Part shown: positions 35,845-43,348 of the stretch, piece after piece
Numbering within the stretch: the first letter of the stretch is position 1
Layout: each line of letters begins with the position of its first letter
Assembly (NCBI GenBank): GCA_964451255.1
Contig: CAYVHL010000001.1
Location: forward strand, 930,001 to 994,000
DNA length: 64,000 nucleotides
DNA from: JAHBTB01 sp964451255
GTDB taxonomy: Bacteria > Armatimonadota > Fimbriimonadia > Fimbriimonadales > Fimbriimonadaceae
Direction of reading: 5' to 3'
Position numbers and translations under genes: made by a program
Notes under the pieces: generated by a model
The model's database searches: none
What the model saw: the letters and a program-made list of their open reading frames with translations, nothing else
What the model was told of the DNA's origin: nothing

Positions 35845-36245
35845 GTTCCCGTCATCCTCGCTACCGGCTGGCCAAACTCGACTGGAGCATCGCCGTCCAC
35901 AAGGTAAGCGTCGAAGACCCCTTCCACCGGGCTGCCGATCTCGTTGCTGATACCCAGCGCGACCACTTCGCCGACCGATTGGCCGACTTCGACCCGATCC
36001 CCCGACTTGAGCTCTGCCGCAGGCCGAAAGTAGCCGACGACCGGAGCCGTGACTTCGTGGACGGGCGGACCCGCATCAACGGCGTCTTCAAATGGCGCAG
36101 CCCCTTCAGTGTCTGCCGGTTGCCAATCCGCAAGAAACGTCGCACTCAATGAAGTACCGCCCGCGCTCAGGTCAATCCGAGCAAGACCGCGTCCCCTTGC
36201 TAGGGCGAGTGAACGACGTACGGTCTCCACGTCAAGGCTGGGCAT
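35841..36245 (-). CDS. AccB-like biotinyl domain protein lacking the biotinyl lysine
   Basis: 134 aa. The C-terminal about 75 residues align without gaps to E. coli AccB (EVTAPVVGYFR, VEVGQSVGEVV, then SNEIGSPVEGVFDAYLVDGD, PVEFGQPV). Where AccB has EAMKM, this protein reads VALGI, so the biotin-accepting Lys is Gly (G98). The DNA reads gtg gtc gcg ctg ggt atc, with no sign of a frameshift. The N-terminus (VETVRRSLALARGRGLARID) fits the usual AccB lead. It heads the operon with accC and nusB. It could be a structural or inhibitory partner. Biotin transfer by it is not expected. Confidence 0.88.
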   Translation of the reverse strand: MPSLDVETVRRSLALARGRGLARIDLSAGGTSLSATFLADWQPADTEGAAPFEDAVDAGPPVHEVTAPVVGYFRPAAELKSGDRVEVGQSVGEVVALGISNEIGSPVEGVFDAYLVDGDAPVEFGQPVARMTGT

Positions 36246-36272
36246 GGGTGGTCATGTTACCTGCCAGCAACC

Positions 36273-36281
36273 TGTGGATAA
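36273..36281 (-). promoter_or_regulatory. Perfect DnaA box
   Basis: TGTGGATAA here is TTATCCACA on the reverse strand, the consensus DnaA box. It lies 28 bp upstream of the accB start. It could act in replication initiation or in transcriptional control by DnaA. Confidence 0.55.
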
Positions 36282-36327
36282 CTTCCGTCCCACGGTCGGA
36301 ACACGTCCCTGATTCGAGGGGTCAAAC

Positions 36328-36370
36328 AAAAAAAGTGGGATACGACTGGAGAGGAGCAACGTCGTATCCC
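36328..36370 (-). terminator. Rho-independent-like terminator reading leftward
   Basis: GGGATACGAC (36337-36346) and GTCGTATCCC (36361-36370) form a perfect 10-bp stem with a 14-nt loop. On the reverse strand it is followed by AC and seven T residues (36328-36334), the classical terminator form. No protein gene ends here on that strand, so it either terminates a small RNA or protects the accB promoter from read-through. Confidence 0.65.
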
Positions 36371-36444
36371 GATGCTTGTGTTCCGAAGCCTCCTTTTGAA
36401 CCCGTCCTGCCGCCAATGCGGCTGTCGAACCATTCGAGGCCCCG

Positions 36445-36450
36445 TATAAT
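36445..36450 (+). promoter_or_regulatory. Perfect -10 hexamer upstream of cheD-like gene
   Basis: TATAAT with TGTCGA at 36423-36428 (16-bp spacing) forms a possible sigma-70 promoter, with a weak -35. It would give the cheD-like transcript a leader of about 255 nt. The leader contains a helix pairing GGCTTTCCACA (36531-36541) with TGTGGAAAAAGCC (36578-36590), with a 2-nt bulge. Confidence 0.4.
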
Positions 36451-36712
36451 AATAGACAAGTCAGGTCGCCAAACGACTCCACTTTTCAAATTTTCGTCGG
36501 AATTGCCATAACGTTTTCCCCCCTGACATGGGCTTTCCACATGCTGGGACAAGTACTGGCTGAACTTGGGCGGTGCTTGTGGAAAAAGCCTGGTAAGCAT
36601 TTGTCCGAGTGGGCGGCCACGGCTACCCTTGTGGCCCACTGAGACTCTGGCGATGCGGCGCGGTGACGACGGGCGATCAAGAATCGTCTTCCGCGCCTGT
36701 GGGAGCAAACCA

Positions 36713-37216
36713 ATGGCAATGACCGCCACGACGGAAAAGGTCGGCATGGGCGAGATCCATGTCTCAAAGGGAAGCGTGACCTGGGAGTGCGCGGGCATCG
36801 GGTGCGGCGTCTGCGTCGCACTGCTCGACCCGACGACCAAAGTAAGCGGCATGGTGCATTACGTGTTGCCAGCCGTACCGAGCTCCAAAGAATGTGCGAA
36901 CCCAGTCAAGTACGCCGAACCAGCCCTCACCGGCTTGATTGCGCAAATGGTAGAAGCCGGAGCGGCAAGGGAAGCAATCATCGCAGCCTACGCCGGGGGG
37001 GCAACCAGTCTTGGTGACAAGGAACAGAACCAAGACATGGGCGCACGCAACACCGAAGCCACCGCCAATCTTCTCTCCAGACTCGGAGTCAGGACGGTCG
37101 CGAGCGACACGGGAACGCATTTTGGACGGACGATGACCCTTTCCACCGCCAGCGGCGTGGTCCGGGTCGGGGTCGCAACCGGTGGCGAGACCGTTCTCTG
37201 CACGTTGAGGGGTTGA
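36713..37216 (+). CDS. CheD-like chemoreceptor glutamine deamidase family protein
   Basis: 167 aa from the ATG at 36713 with GGGAG about 8 nt upstream. The CheD core is seen as CAGIGCGVCVALLDPTTKVS followed by GMVHYVLP, then YAEPALTGLIAQMVEAGA and a late GARNTEA/LLSRLGV/TGTHFGRTM run. In Thermotoga CheD the triad is Thr21, Cys27 and His44. Here His49 is kept, but by spacing the Cys position is Gly32 (Cys lies at 31 and 34) and the Thr position is Cys26. Deamidase activity is therefore doubtful. It sits 1 bp before an HDOD gene. Confidence 0.78.
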   Translation: MAMTATTEKVGMGEIHVSKGSVTWECAGIGCGVCVALLDPTTKVSGMVHYVLPAVPSSKECANPVKYAEPALTGLIAQMVEAGAAREAIIAAYAGGATSLGDKEQNQDMGARNTEATANLLSRLGVRTVASDTGTHFGRTMTLSTASGVVRVGVATGGETVLCTLRG

Positions 37217-37217
37217 A

Positions 37218-38087
37218 ATGAGCGTTTCGACGATCACGATCGACGATATTGTCAAGAAGACGGCCGACCTGCCGACGATCCCAGCGGCAGCCATCCGTGT
37301 CATACGAGCGGCAGAGTCGGCTGACTCCACCGCCGCGTCGGTCGCCCAGATCCTCTCGGCCGACCAGTCTCTCAGCGCTCGTGTCCTGAGACTGGCGAAC
37401 AGCGCGTTCTACGGACTCTCAAGGAAGGTCAGCGACCTGCAAGAGGCGGTTGTGATCCTTGGGATGCGCAACATCAAGAACCTTGCCTTGGTCGCGGGCA
37501 CCTATCCATGGATGAACCGCCCGCTTCCAGGCTATTGCCTTGGCCCAAGGGCGATGTGGACGCACGCCTTCGGCACCGCCGTCGGTGCCCAGCAGGTCGC
37601 CAAACTCAGCGGCAAGGTCAAAGAAGACGTTGCCTTCACCGCTGGCCTGTTGCATGACATCGGCAAGGTCGCAGTGAGCATTTGGCTCGAGAACAAGGTC
37701 GTCGCGATCCTGAACTACGCGCACCGTGAAGGCATGTCATTTGACGAGGCGGAGCGAAAGATCCTCGGTTACGACCACACTCAGGTCGGCGAGCACCTGG
37801 CACTCTCATGGAACCTGCCGGACGACCTCGTTGCGGCAGTCCGGTGGCACCATTCTCCGGACGACGCGCCTGAACACCCGCCGCTCGTCGACTGCGTCCA
37901 CCTTGGCAACTATCTGACCATGACGATGGGATACGGCCTGGGCGGAGACGGTTTGCTCTACCGGTTCTCAGATAACGCGTTGCATCGCCTCGGCCTCAAA
38001 ACCGCAGACCTTGACCAGACGACGGAGATCTTTGTGGAGAGCTACGAGAAGTACGAAAGGCTCTTCGAAGACCTGGTGGCTGCATAG
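37218..38087 (+). CDS. HDOD domain protein
   Basis: 289 aa. The HDOD domain (about 15-215) begins DLPTIPAAAIRVIRAAES, has LSARVLRLANSAFYGLSRKV, and an HD-like centre with FTAGLLHDIGKVAVSIW and LGYDHTQVGEHLA. HDOD proteins are signalling relatives of HD-GYP phosphodiesterases that usually lack catalysis. They regulate motility, biofilm or stress responses, often beside CheY-like or c-di-GMP proteins. The ATG is at 37218, 1 bp after the CheD-like gene. The CheX-like gene follows. A shared signalling task is likely. Confidence 0.88.
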   Translation: MSVSTITIDDIVKKTADLPTIPAAAIRVIRAAESADSTAASVAQILSADQSLSARVLRLANSAFYGLSRKVSDLQEAVVILGMRNIKNLALVAGTYPWMNRPLPGYCLGPRAMWTHAFGTAVGAQQVAKLSGKVKEDVAFTAGLLHDIGKVAVSIWLENKVVAILNYAHREGMSFDEAERKILGYDHTQVGEHLALSWNLPDDLVAAVRWHHSPDDAPEHPPLVDCVHLGNYLTMTMGYGLGGDGLLYRFSDNALHRLGLKTADLDQTTEIFVESYEKYERLFEDLVAA

Positions 38088-38127
38088 CTAATGACCTGAC
38101 GTCCGCCTAACCAACTGGTCACCAACA

Positions 38128-38610
38128 GTGAAAGTCGAGTTCGTCAACCCGTTCATGGAGGCTTCGACCGCGATGATCGAAGCCATCATGGGGCAACCCC
38201 CTTTCCGAGGAGAGCTCGGTATCAGACCACAGGTCTTTACTAACCATCAGGTCAATATTGTGTCGGGCATCACCGGTGATATAGAAGGCCAGGTCATCTA
38301 CGGCATGTCGGTGATCACGGCGGACCGCATCGCGTCGAAACTGTGCGGCGAACGAGTCGTCGCGTTTGACCACACGGCGGCAACAGCCATTGCAAACTTC
38401 GGCAAGCAAATCAACGACCGCAGCGCGGCCAGCTTGGCAGAGATCCCATTACGGGTCCGCATCGCACCACCGACGATAGTTAAGGGCACGAACGTCAAGA
38501 TCTCGGCGAACTCCGCCCCGGCGCTGGTCATACCCCTCGCCGTCGAAGAGGCGGGCGCTATTGAGGTCATCGTGAGCCTCCACGAGCGCGTCCTGCGGAT
38601 CGCAGCGTGA
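38128..38610 (+). CDS. CheX-like (CheC/CheX phosphatase family) protein
   Basis: 160 aa from a GTG at 38128. CheX traits: VEFVNPFMEASTAMIEAIMG at the start, a GITGDIEGQVIYGMS strand pair, and an AATAIANFGKQIND helix where CheX has its ExxN motif. The catalytic Glu is Ala here (A87), while the Asn (N90) is kept. The C-terminus is AIEVIVSLHERVLRIA. CheX dephosphorylates CheY-P. With the Glu missing, this one may only bind. It closes a three-gene cluster with CheD-like and HDOD proteins; no receptor, CheA or CheY gene is nearby. Confidence 0.78.
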   Translation: MKVEFVNPFMEASTAMIEAIMGQPPFRGELGIRPQVFTNHQVNIVSGITGDIEGQVIYGMSVITADRIASKLCGERVVAFDHTAATAIANFGKQINDRSAASLAEIPLRVRIAPPTIVKGTNVKISANSAPALVIPLAVEEAGAIEVIVSLHERVLRIAA

Positions 38611-38686
38611 GCCTCTGGCCCCACAGGATGAACTGGCCCCCCAGTGCAACGCGGTCCGGAAAAAGGCGTATCCTACTCAGCACGAC

Positions 38687-39547
38687 ATGGCACGCAAGCG
38701 CTTTCCTGACATCAGCGTCGACACGTTCATGGCCGACACGGACAAGTTGGCGCTGGACGCCCTGAAGAAGGTTCCCCTTTTCCCGGTCGTGATCCGTAAG
38801 TTCTACGAGTTGGGCCTCGACCGATGGCTCTATGTGTGGAACATGTCCCAGTCGGTGCGATGCGGCCCCAAGCAATACAAATCGCTTCATAAAATCCTGC
38901 AGGAGTCTTGCGCGGTCTTGGACATGCCCGAGCCTGAGCTTTATCTGACGAACAACCCCTTCACCAACGCTTGGACGGGAGGCGTCGAGAGGCCCTACAT
39001 CACCCTCAGGAGCTCTATCGTCGACGCCTTCACCGACGATCAACTTTACGAGCTGATCGGTCATGAGCTCGGCCACATCAAGGCCGGCCACGTGCTCTAC
39101 AGCACGGTCGGGCGCGTGCTCATGACGATCCTGGAAGCCTTGGGCAAGTACACGATGGGAGTCGGAGACGTCCTGTCGATGGCCTTGGTGGTCGCGTTCT
39201 ACGAGTGGAGCCGCCAAGCCGAGATCACTTGTGACCGCGCCGGTCTGCTTGTCTGCCAGAACTTCGACGTCGCCGCGACCGGTCTGATGCGGCTCACCGC
39301 CGGGTCGACCCGGTTCAACGAGGAGATGAGCGTCGACGCCTTTCTTGACCAAGCACGGATGTACCAGGACATGAGCACCAAGGACGAGGTCGGCAAGCTC
39401 TTGATCTTCTTGTTCTATGGCGCCTACGCGACCCATCCCTACCCGGTCATGCGGATGCACGAATTGGACAAGTGGCACATGAGCGGCGCCTTCGAAAAGA
39501 TCATGGCCGGTGACTACATCAAGGTCGCTGAAGTGGCAACGGCTTGA
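38687..39547 (+). CDS. M48 family zinc metalloprotease
   Basis: 286 aa. The zinc motif is LIGHELGHIKAGHVL (HExxH), with the third ligand in SRQAEITCDRAGLLVCQ. TNNPFTNAWTGG is characteristic of M48. Hydrophobic segments flank the zinc site (VGRVLMTILEALG, VGDVLSMALVVAFY), so it is membrane-associated. Family members (HtpX type) degrade misfolded membrane proteins. The ATG is at 38687. The YbjQ-family gene follows at 39580, in the same direction. Confidence 0.9.
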   Translation: MARKRFPDISVDTFMADTDKLALDALKKVPLFPVVIRKFYELGLDRWLYVWNMSQSVRCGPKQYKSLHKILQESCAVLDMPEPELYLTNNPFTNAWTGGVERPYITLRSSIVDAFTDDQLYELIGHELGHIKAGHVLYSTVGRVLMTILEALGKYTMGVGDVLSMALVVAFYEWSRQAEITCDRAGLLVCQNFDVAATGLMRLTAGSTRFNEEMSVDAFLDQARMYQDMSTKDEVGKLLIFLFYGAYATHPYPVMRMHELDKWHMSGAFEKIMAGDYIKVAEVATA

Positions 39548-39579
39548 ACTTGTGGCCTTTGAAAGGGCATGATCGGCCT

Positions 39580-39939
39580 ATGAGCCCGATGTCCACCCCA
39601 CAGTCTCAGCAGTTGCACGCCTGGGTCACGACCTCAAACGGCTTCGACGGATACAAGGTCGTGAGGAACATCGGGGTCGTCCGGGGTCTGACTGTGCGAA
39701 GCCGCTCCGTGATCGGCCAGATGGGCGCCGGATTGCAGTCTCTCTTCGGAGGCAACATCACCTTGTACTCCGAGTTGTGTGAGCACGCCCGCCAGGAAGC
39801 TTATGACCTCATGATCACCCACGCCGCCCAGATGGGCGCCAACGCGATCATCGCTATGCGCTACGACGCGACGGAACTCGCCCAAGGCATCACAGAGGTG
39901 TTGGCATACGGGACGGCCTGCGTCATCGCCCCGGTATAG
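39580..39939 (+). CDS. YbjQ/UPF0145 family protein
   Basis: 119 aa from the ATG at 39580; a TTG at 39544 would overlap the M48 stop. Family pattern: VTTSNGFDGYKVVRNIGVVR, LTVRSRSVIGQMGAG, then YDLMITHAAQMGANAIIAMR and a final LAYGTACVI. YbjQ forms pentamers resembling the dodecin-like or heavy-metal-binding folds. Its function is unsettled. It is cotranscribed with the M48 gene. Confidence 0.88.
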   Translation: MSPMSTPQSQQLHAWVTTSNGFDGYKVVRNIGVVRGLTVRSRSVIGQMGAGLQSLFGGNITLYSELCEHARQEAYDLMITHAAQMGANAIIAMRYDATELAQGITEVLAYGTACVIAPV

Positions 39940-39944
39940 GGGAT

Positions 39945-40529
39945 TCAGCCTTTGCCGACCTGCTTCCAGTGGGAACCCGTGCTGTACACCGGCTTCTTGG
40001 AGCAGATACTGCCGAGCGATAACTTGGCCATAGTCTTGACCACCTTGGTTTTCTCCCATATTTGGAAGTAACCGAGGCCACCCTTGGCGAGGCTCGTGGG
40101 CATTGCGACTTCGTAACTGGCTTCGTCCGCCAATTTGCCGCCGGGAACTTGGATAGATGTGACGCGCTTGTCAGGCGGCAGGCCTTTGTCAAATTCGACG
40201 TCGATGCCGCTGAGTTGCAAAAAGCTCGGGTTTGGTGACGGATACAGGCTGACCGACCGCTCCAGCGCCGCGCGGATCTGGCGGCCCGTAAGCTTCACAA
40301 CCGAGACAGTGTCCGTCGGAAACTGCAACCAGGTGGCCAAGTCGTCACTCTTTCCGGAGGGGTTGAGGACACCGTCGGGGACAAACGCGATAGGGGCGCC
40401 GGTAGCGCTGGAGATAGCGTCAGCGATCGCTTGGCCAGCCGGAGCTGGATCAGGCACAATGGCGACTGCGGCGCAGACGCTGAAAACAGCGGCGCTGACG
40501 ACCAAGGCATGACGCGTAAAACTTCTCAA
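39945..40529 (-). CDS. Orphan 5'-nucleotidase C-terminal domain, exported
   Basis: 194 aa from a TTG at 40529 with GGTGGAGG about 6 nt upstream, an excellent ribosome binding site. A signal peptide follows (HALVVSAAVFSVCAAVA). The body matches the substrate-binding C-terminal domain of UshA-type 5'-nucleotidases (PTDTVSVVKLTGRQIRAALE, then SFLQLSGIDVEFD). The N-terminal metallophosphatase domain is missing altogether. It cannot hydrolyse nucleotides by itself and may only bind them, or be a remnant. It lies 67 bp downstream of rplK in the same direction. Confidence 0.8.
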   Translation of the reverse strand: MRSFTRHALVVSAAVFSVCAAVAIVPDPAPAGQAIADAISSATGAPIAFVPDGVLNPSGKSDDLATWLQFPTDTVSVVKLTGRQIRAALERSVSLYPSPNPSFLQLSGIDVEFDKGLPPDKRVTSIQVPGGKLADEASYEVAMPTSLAKGGLGYFQIWEKTKVVKTMAKLSLGSICSKKPVYSTGSHWKQVGKG

Positions 40530-40596
40530 GGCGACCCTCCACCTATTAGTAGGGCCATTTGCGCCGTGGTTATCTCGGTTTAGGACCTTTTCCGAC

Positions 40597-41022
40597 TCAA
40601 AAGTCCACATCGATGCCCATCGAGCGGGCAGTGCCCGCCACGATGCGGATCGCCATTTCCTCATCGGTCGTGTTCAGGTCAGCCATTTTCTTCCGCGCCA
40701 CGTCAAGAGCCTTCGCCTTGGTCAGTCTGCCCGCGCTCTCCTTGCTCGGGTTGGAAGAGCCCTTGTCGACACCGACCGCCTGCTTGATGAGCGCACTCAT
40801 CAGCGGTTGCTTGACGACGAAGGAGTAGGAACGGTCTTCGAAGACCGTGATCTCGACCGGCAGAACGTACCCCATCTGCGGGGCGGTCATTTCGTTGAAC
40901 TTCTTGAGGAACTCCATCATGTTGATGCCGGCTTGGCCCAATGCGGGGCCGACCGGCGGCGCGGGGGTGCCCTTGCCGGCGGCGATGTTCAACTTGATGA
41001 CGCTCGCGATTTTTTTGGCCAT
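40597..41022 (-). CDS. rplK: 50S ribosomal protein uL11
   Basis: 141 aa, standard length. MAKKIASVIKLNIAAGKGTP, then APPVGPALGQAGINMMEFLK in the N-domain, and ending GTARSMGIDVDF. L11 forms the GTPase-associated centre stalk base with 23S rRNA. The ATG is at 41022 with AAGGAAAG upstream. Its usual neighbours secE, nusG, rplA, rplJ and rplL are absent on both sides, so it has been split from that operon. The 170 bp upstream hold a divergent promoter region shared with the E2 gene. Confidence 0.96.
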   Translation of the reverse strand: MAKKIASVIKLNIAAGKGTPAPPVGPALGQAGINMMEFLKKFNEMTAPQMGYVLPVEITVFEDRSYSFVVKQPLMSALIKQAVGVDKGSSNPSKESAGRLTKAKALDVARKKMADLNTTDEEMAIRIVAGTARSMGIDVDF

Positions 41023-41192
41023 TGCTTCGCTTTCCTTCCGTCCTCGTCACGGAGACCTCGATCTGTGGAAGCGTCAGTCAGGACCACGAGGGGACGCGTG
41101 AGGGTCGAAATGTACCCGGTCCGCTGGTCTGACACAGGACCCGGGAGGGCTATGCCACACTAGGCCCGATCCTTCATTATCAGGCTCACACG

Positions 41193-42629
41193 ATGCCCGA
41201 AGTCTCCCTCAAGATCCCGCAGATCGGTGAGGGCCTCCAAGAGGCCCGGCTGGTCGCGTACCTGAAGCAACCCGGCGACACCGTCAAGCGCGACGAGGCC
41301 ATCTACCAGATGGAGACCGACAAGGCGGTCATGGACGTCGAATCGCCCCACGAAGGCATCGTCGTCAAGCTCCTTGCCAAGCCCGACGATGTCCTCGCCA
41401 TCGGCGCGGACGTGATGGTGATGGATGTCGGCGGGGAGCCGGCCAAAGCTTCCGAGACCACGCCCGGAGAAGTCACGGTCTACGTCCCGCAGATCGGCGA
41501 AGGCCTCCAAGAAGCAAGGATCGTGGCATTCCTAAAGCAACCAGGTGACACGGTCAAACGTGACGAGGCCATCTACCAGATGGAGACCGACAAGGCGGTC
41601 ATGGACGTCGAATCGCCCTATGCAGGCACGGTGGTGCGTTGGCTCGCCCATGCGGACGACGTACTGGCGATCGGCGCCCCGGTCGGAGTCCTGGCCTCTA
41701 ACGACGCTCCGGCTTCAGAACCGACCCATGCCGTCCCTGCTGCGCCATCTGTCGCCACTCCGGCTGCGACGGCTGCCCCCTCCGCCAAGCGACGGGATGT
41801 CCCGCCTCGGACGCGCGCTTACGCCAAGGACAAGGGCCTCACCGACGAAGATCTGGACAACGTCCCGGCCGCCGGTTCCAAGCTCATGCCTGCCGACATC
41901 GACGCGTACCTCGCCGGAGGCAGGACCCAGACGTCGGACGGGCCTGGATACACCGAGACACCCCTTTCGAGCAAGCAACGAGTCCTCTCCAGCCGTCTGG
42001 TTCGCGGATCCCAACTCGTCGTGCCAGGAATGATGAGTGTCAGCGTGGACTGGACGGCCATCGAGAAGGCCCGAGAAAACGTCAAGCACAAGGGCGGCGA
42101 CTTTCAGCCGAGCCTATTCACGATGTTCGCCTACGCGGTCGCAAAGGCGGCCGCCAAGCATCCCATCGTCCGTTCCACGCTGGTAGGGGACAATTCTGTC
42201 CGCACCTACGACCACATCAACCTTGGCATCGCCGTCGCCCTTCCGGGTGACGACCTGGTCGTCGCCGTCGTCCCCCAAGCGGACACCTTGGACTGGCACG
42301 CCTTCGCGTCGGTGGCGCGGGAGCGCATCCATGCGGCGCGCCATGGCCAGGACCAGGCCGACCAGAGCGTCACCCTGAGCATCACCAACATGGCCGGGCA
42401 CGGAATCCGGGACGCGATGGCGGTAGTCGTCCCTCCCGGAGTCGCGACGATTTTCCTGGGCGAGGCGCACTGGGGCGTCTCGAACGACCACGCGGAGCCC
42501 AAGTTCCAACGTCGTAGCAACGTCGGGATCACGATTGACCACCGCCTCATCAACGGAGTCGGCGGGGCCGAGTTCTTGAACACGATCAAGGAGATCGTCG
42601 AGAATATCGGCGATCTGGTGGGGTCATGA
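41193..42629 (+). CDS. 2-oxoacid dehydrogenase E2 acyltransferase with two lipoyl domains
   Basis: 478 aa. Two tandem lipoyl domains (about 1-80 and 92-170), with lipoyl Lys at K44 and K134 in METDKAVMD, exactly 90 residues apart. An Ala/Pro linker precedes a subunit-binding domain (about 204-242), and the catalytic acetyltransferase domain covers about 255-478. The active-site segment is DHRLINGVGGAEFL: His450 is kept, but the usual HRxxDG Asp is Asn454. It should transfer acyl groups to CoA in pyruvate or branched-chain complexes. No E1 or E3 gene is adjacent. Confidence 0.9.
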   Translation: MPEVSLKIPQIGEGLQEARLVAYLKQPGDTVKRDEAIYQMETDKAVMDVESPHEGIVVKLLAKPDDVLAIGADVMVMDVGGEPAKASETTPGEVTVYVPQIGEGLQEARIVAFLKQPGDTVKRDEAIYQMETDKAVMDVESPYAGTVVRWLAHADDVLAIGAPVGVLASNDAPASEPTHAVPAAPSVATPAATAAPSAKRRDVPPRTRAYAKDKGLTDEDLDNVPAAGSKLMPADIDAYLAGGRTQTSDGPGYTETPLSSKQRVLSSRLVRGSQLVVPGMMSVSVDWTAIEKARENVKHKGGDFQPSLFTMFAYAVAKAAAKHPIVRSTLVGDNSVRTYDHINLGIAVALPGDDLVVAVVPQADTLDWHAFASVARERIHAARHGQDQADQSVTLSITNMAGHGIRDAMAVVVPPGVATIFLGEAHWGVSNDHAEPKFQRRSNVGITIDHRLINGVGGAEFLNTIKEIVENIGDLVGS

Positions 42630-43348
42630 GCAGGCCGATCATCGGCATCACCATGACCAGCGGTGACGACCCGAAGACGGGAGAGAAGTACACCCGGCAC
42701 CTCCTGAACCGAGCCTATATCGACCGGGTGTCCGAGGCCGGAGGAGCGCCTATCTTGTTGCCACCTGGCACAGACCCCGCGTCTGTCCTCCCCGGTCTAG
42801 ACGGCTTGCTCATCACGGGGGGAGACGACATCGACAGCGCAAATTGGGGAGAGCCTCCTCACCCAGAGTCCAGCTTTGAGGATCCCCGCAGGGCCGCGCT
42901 CGAACTGGCGCTCCTGAAGGCCGCCGACCCCCGTATGCCCGTGTTCGGCATCTGCTACGGTTGCCAAATGCTGAACGTCTCCTTTGGCGGCAGCATCACC
43001 CAGCACCTTCCCGACGTCGTCGGCGATGACAAGCACCGGGGCGACCCGGTCCAGCAATACACGGTCGAACCCGGTTCAAAGCTTGCCAAGATCCTCGGTG
43101 GCGAACGAGCCGAGGGCCGAAGCAGCCATCACCAGGCGGTCAACCAGACTGGCCCGGGCCTCAAAGTCGTCGCCCGTCATGAGGACGGCACTATCGAAGC
43201 CGTCGAGACCGAAGACCAACGCTGGATCGTCGGTGTGCAGTGGCACCCTGAACGCACCGCCTCCGATACCAGCGACAAGTTGTTCGACTCCTTCGTCCGG
43301 GCAGCCGAGAGATACCGGGAGGAGAAAGCCGCCTGCGGTACTTGGTGA
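42626..43348 (+). CDS. C26 family gamma-glutamyl hydrolase / glutamine amidotransferase (PuuD-like)
   Basis: 240 aa, ATG overlapping the E2 stop by 4 bp. PuuD-like traits: RPIIGITMTSGDD, LDGLLITGGDDIDSANWGE, the nucleophile Cys in FGICYGCQMLNVSFGGS, and the His-Glu pair in VGVQWHPERTA. SSHHQAVNQTGPGLKVVA is also characteristic. It should cleave gamma-glutamyl amide bonds, for example gamma-glutamyl-GABA in putrescine breakdown. The polyamine genes speD and speE at the window's right end give some context. Confidence 0.88.
   Translation: MSRPIIGITMTSGDDPKTGEKYTRHLLNRAYIDRVSEAGGAPILLPPGTDPASVLPGLDGLLITGGDDIDSANWGEPPHPESSFEDPRRAALELALLKAADPRMPVFGICYGCQMLNVSFGGSITQHLPDVVGDDKHRGDPVQQYTVEPGSKLAKILGGERAEGRSSHHQAVNQTGPGLKVVARHEDGTIEAVETEDQRWIVGVQWHPERTASDTSDKLFDSFVRAAERYREEKAACGTW

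Larger units (their letters stand above)
36246..36712. other. 467-bp gene-free region with DnaA-box-like sites, hairpins and promoter motif
   Basis: This is the longest internal stretch without a recognisable gene. It separates the leftward accB operon from the rightward cheD-HDOD-cheX cluster. Seen directly: a perfect DnaA box TGTGGATAA at 36273-36281; near-boxes CTTTCCACA (36533-36541) and TGTGGAAAA (36578-36586); a 10-bp perfect hairpin at 36337-36370; a TATAAT hexamer at 36445-36450; an AT-rich stretch around 36480-36515; and hairpin arms GGCCAC/GTGGCC near 36615-36638. It may be a promoter and leader region, an origin-like element, or host a small RNA; nothing decides between these. Confidence 0.6.
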
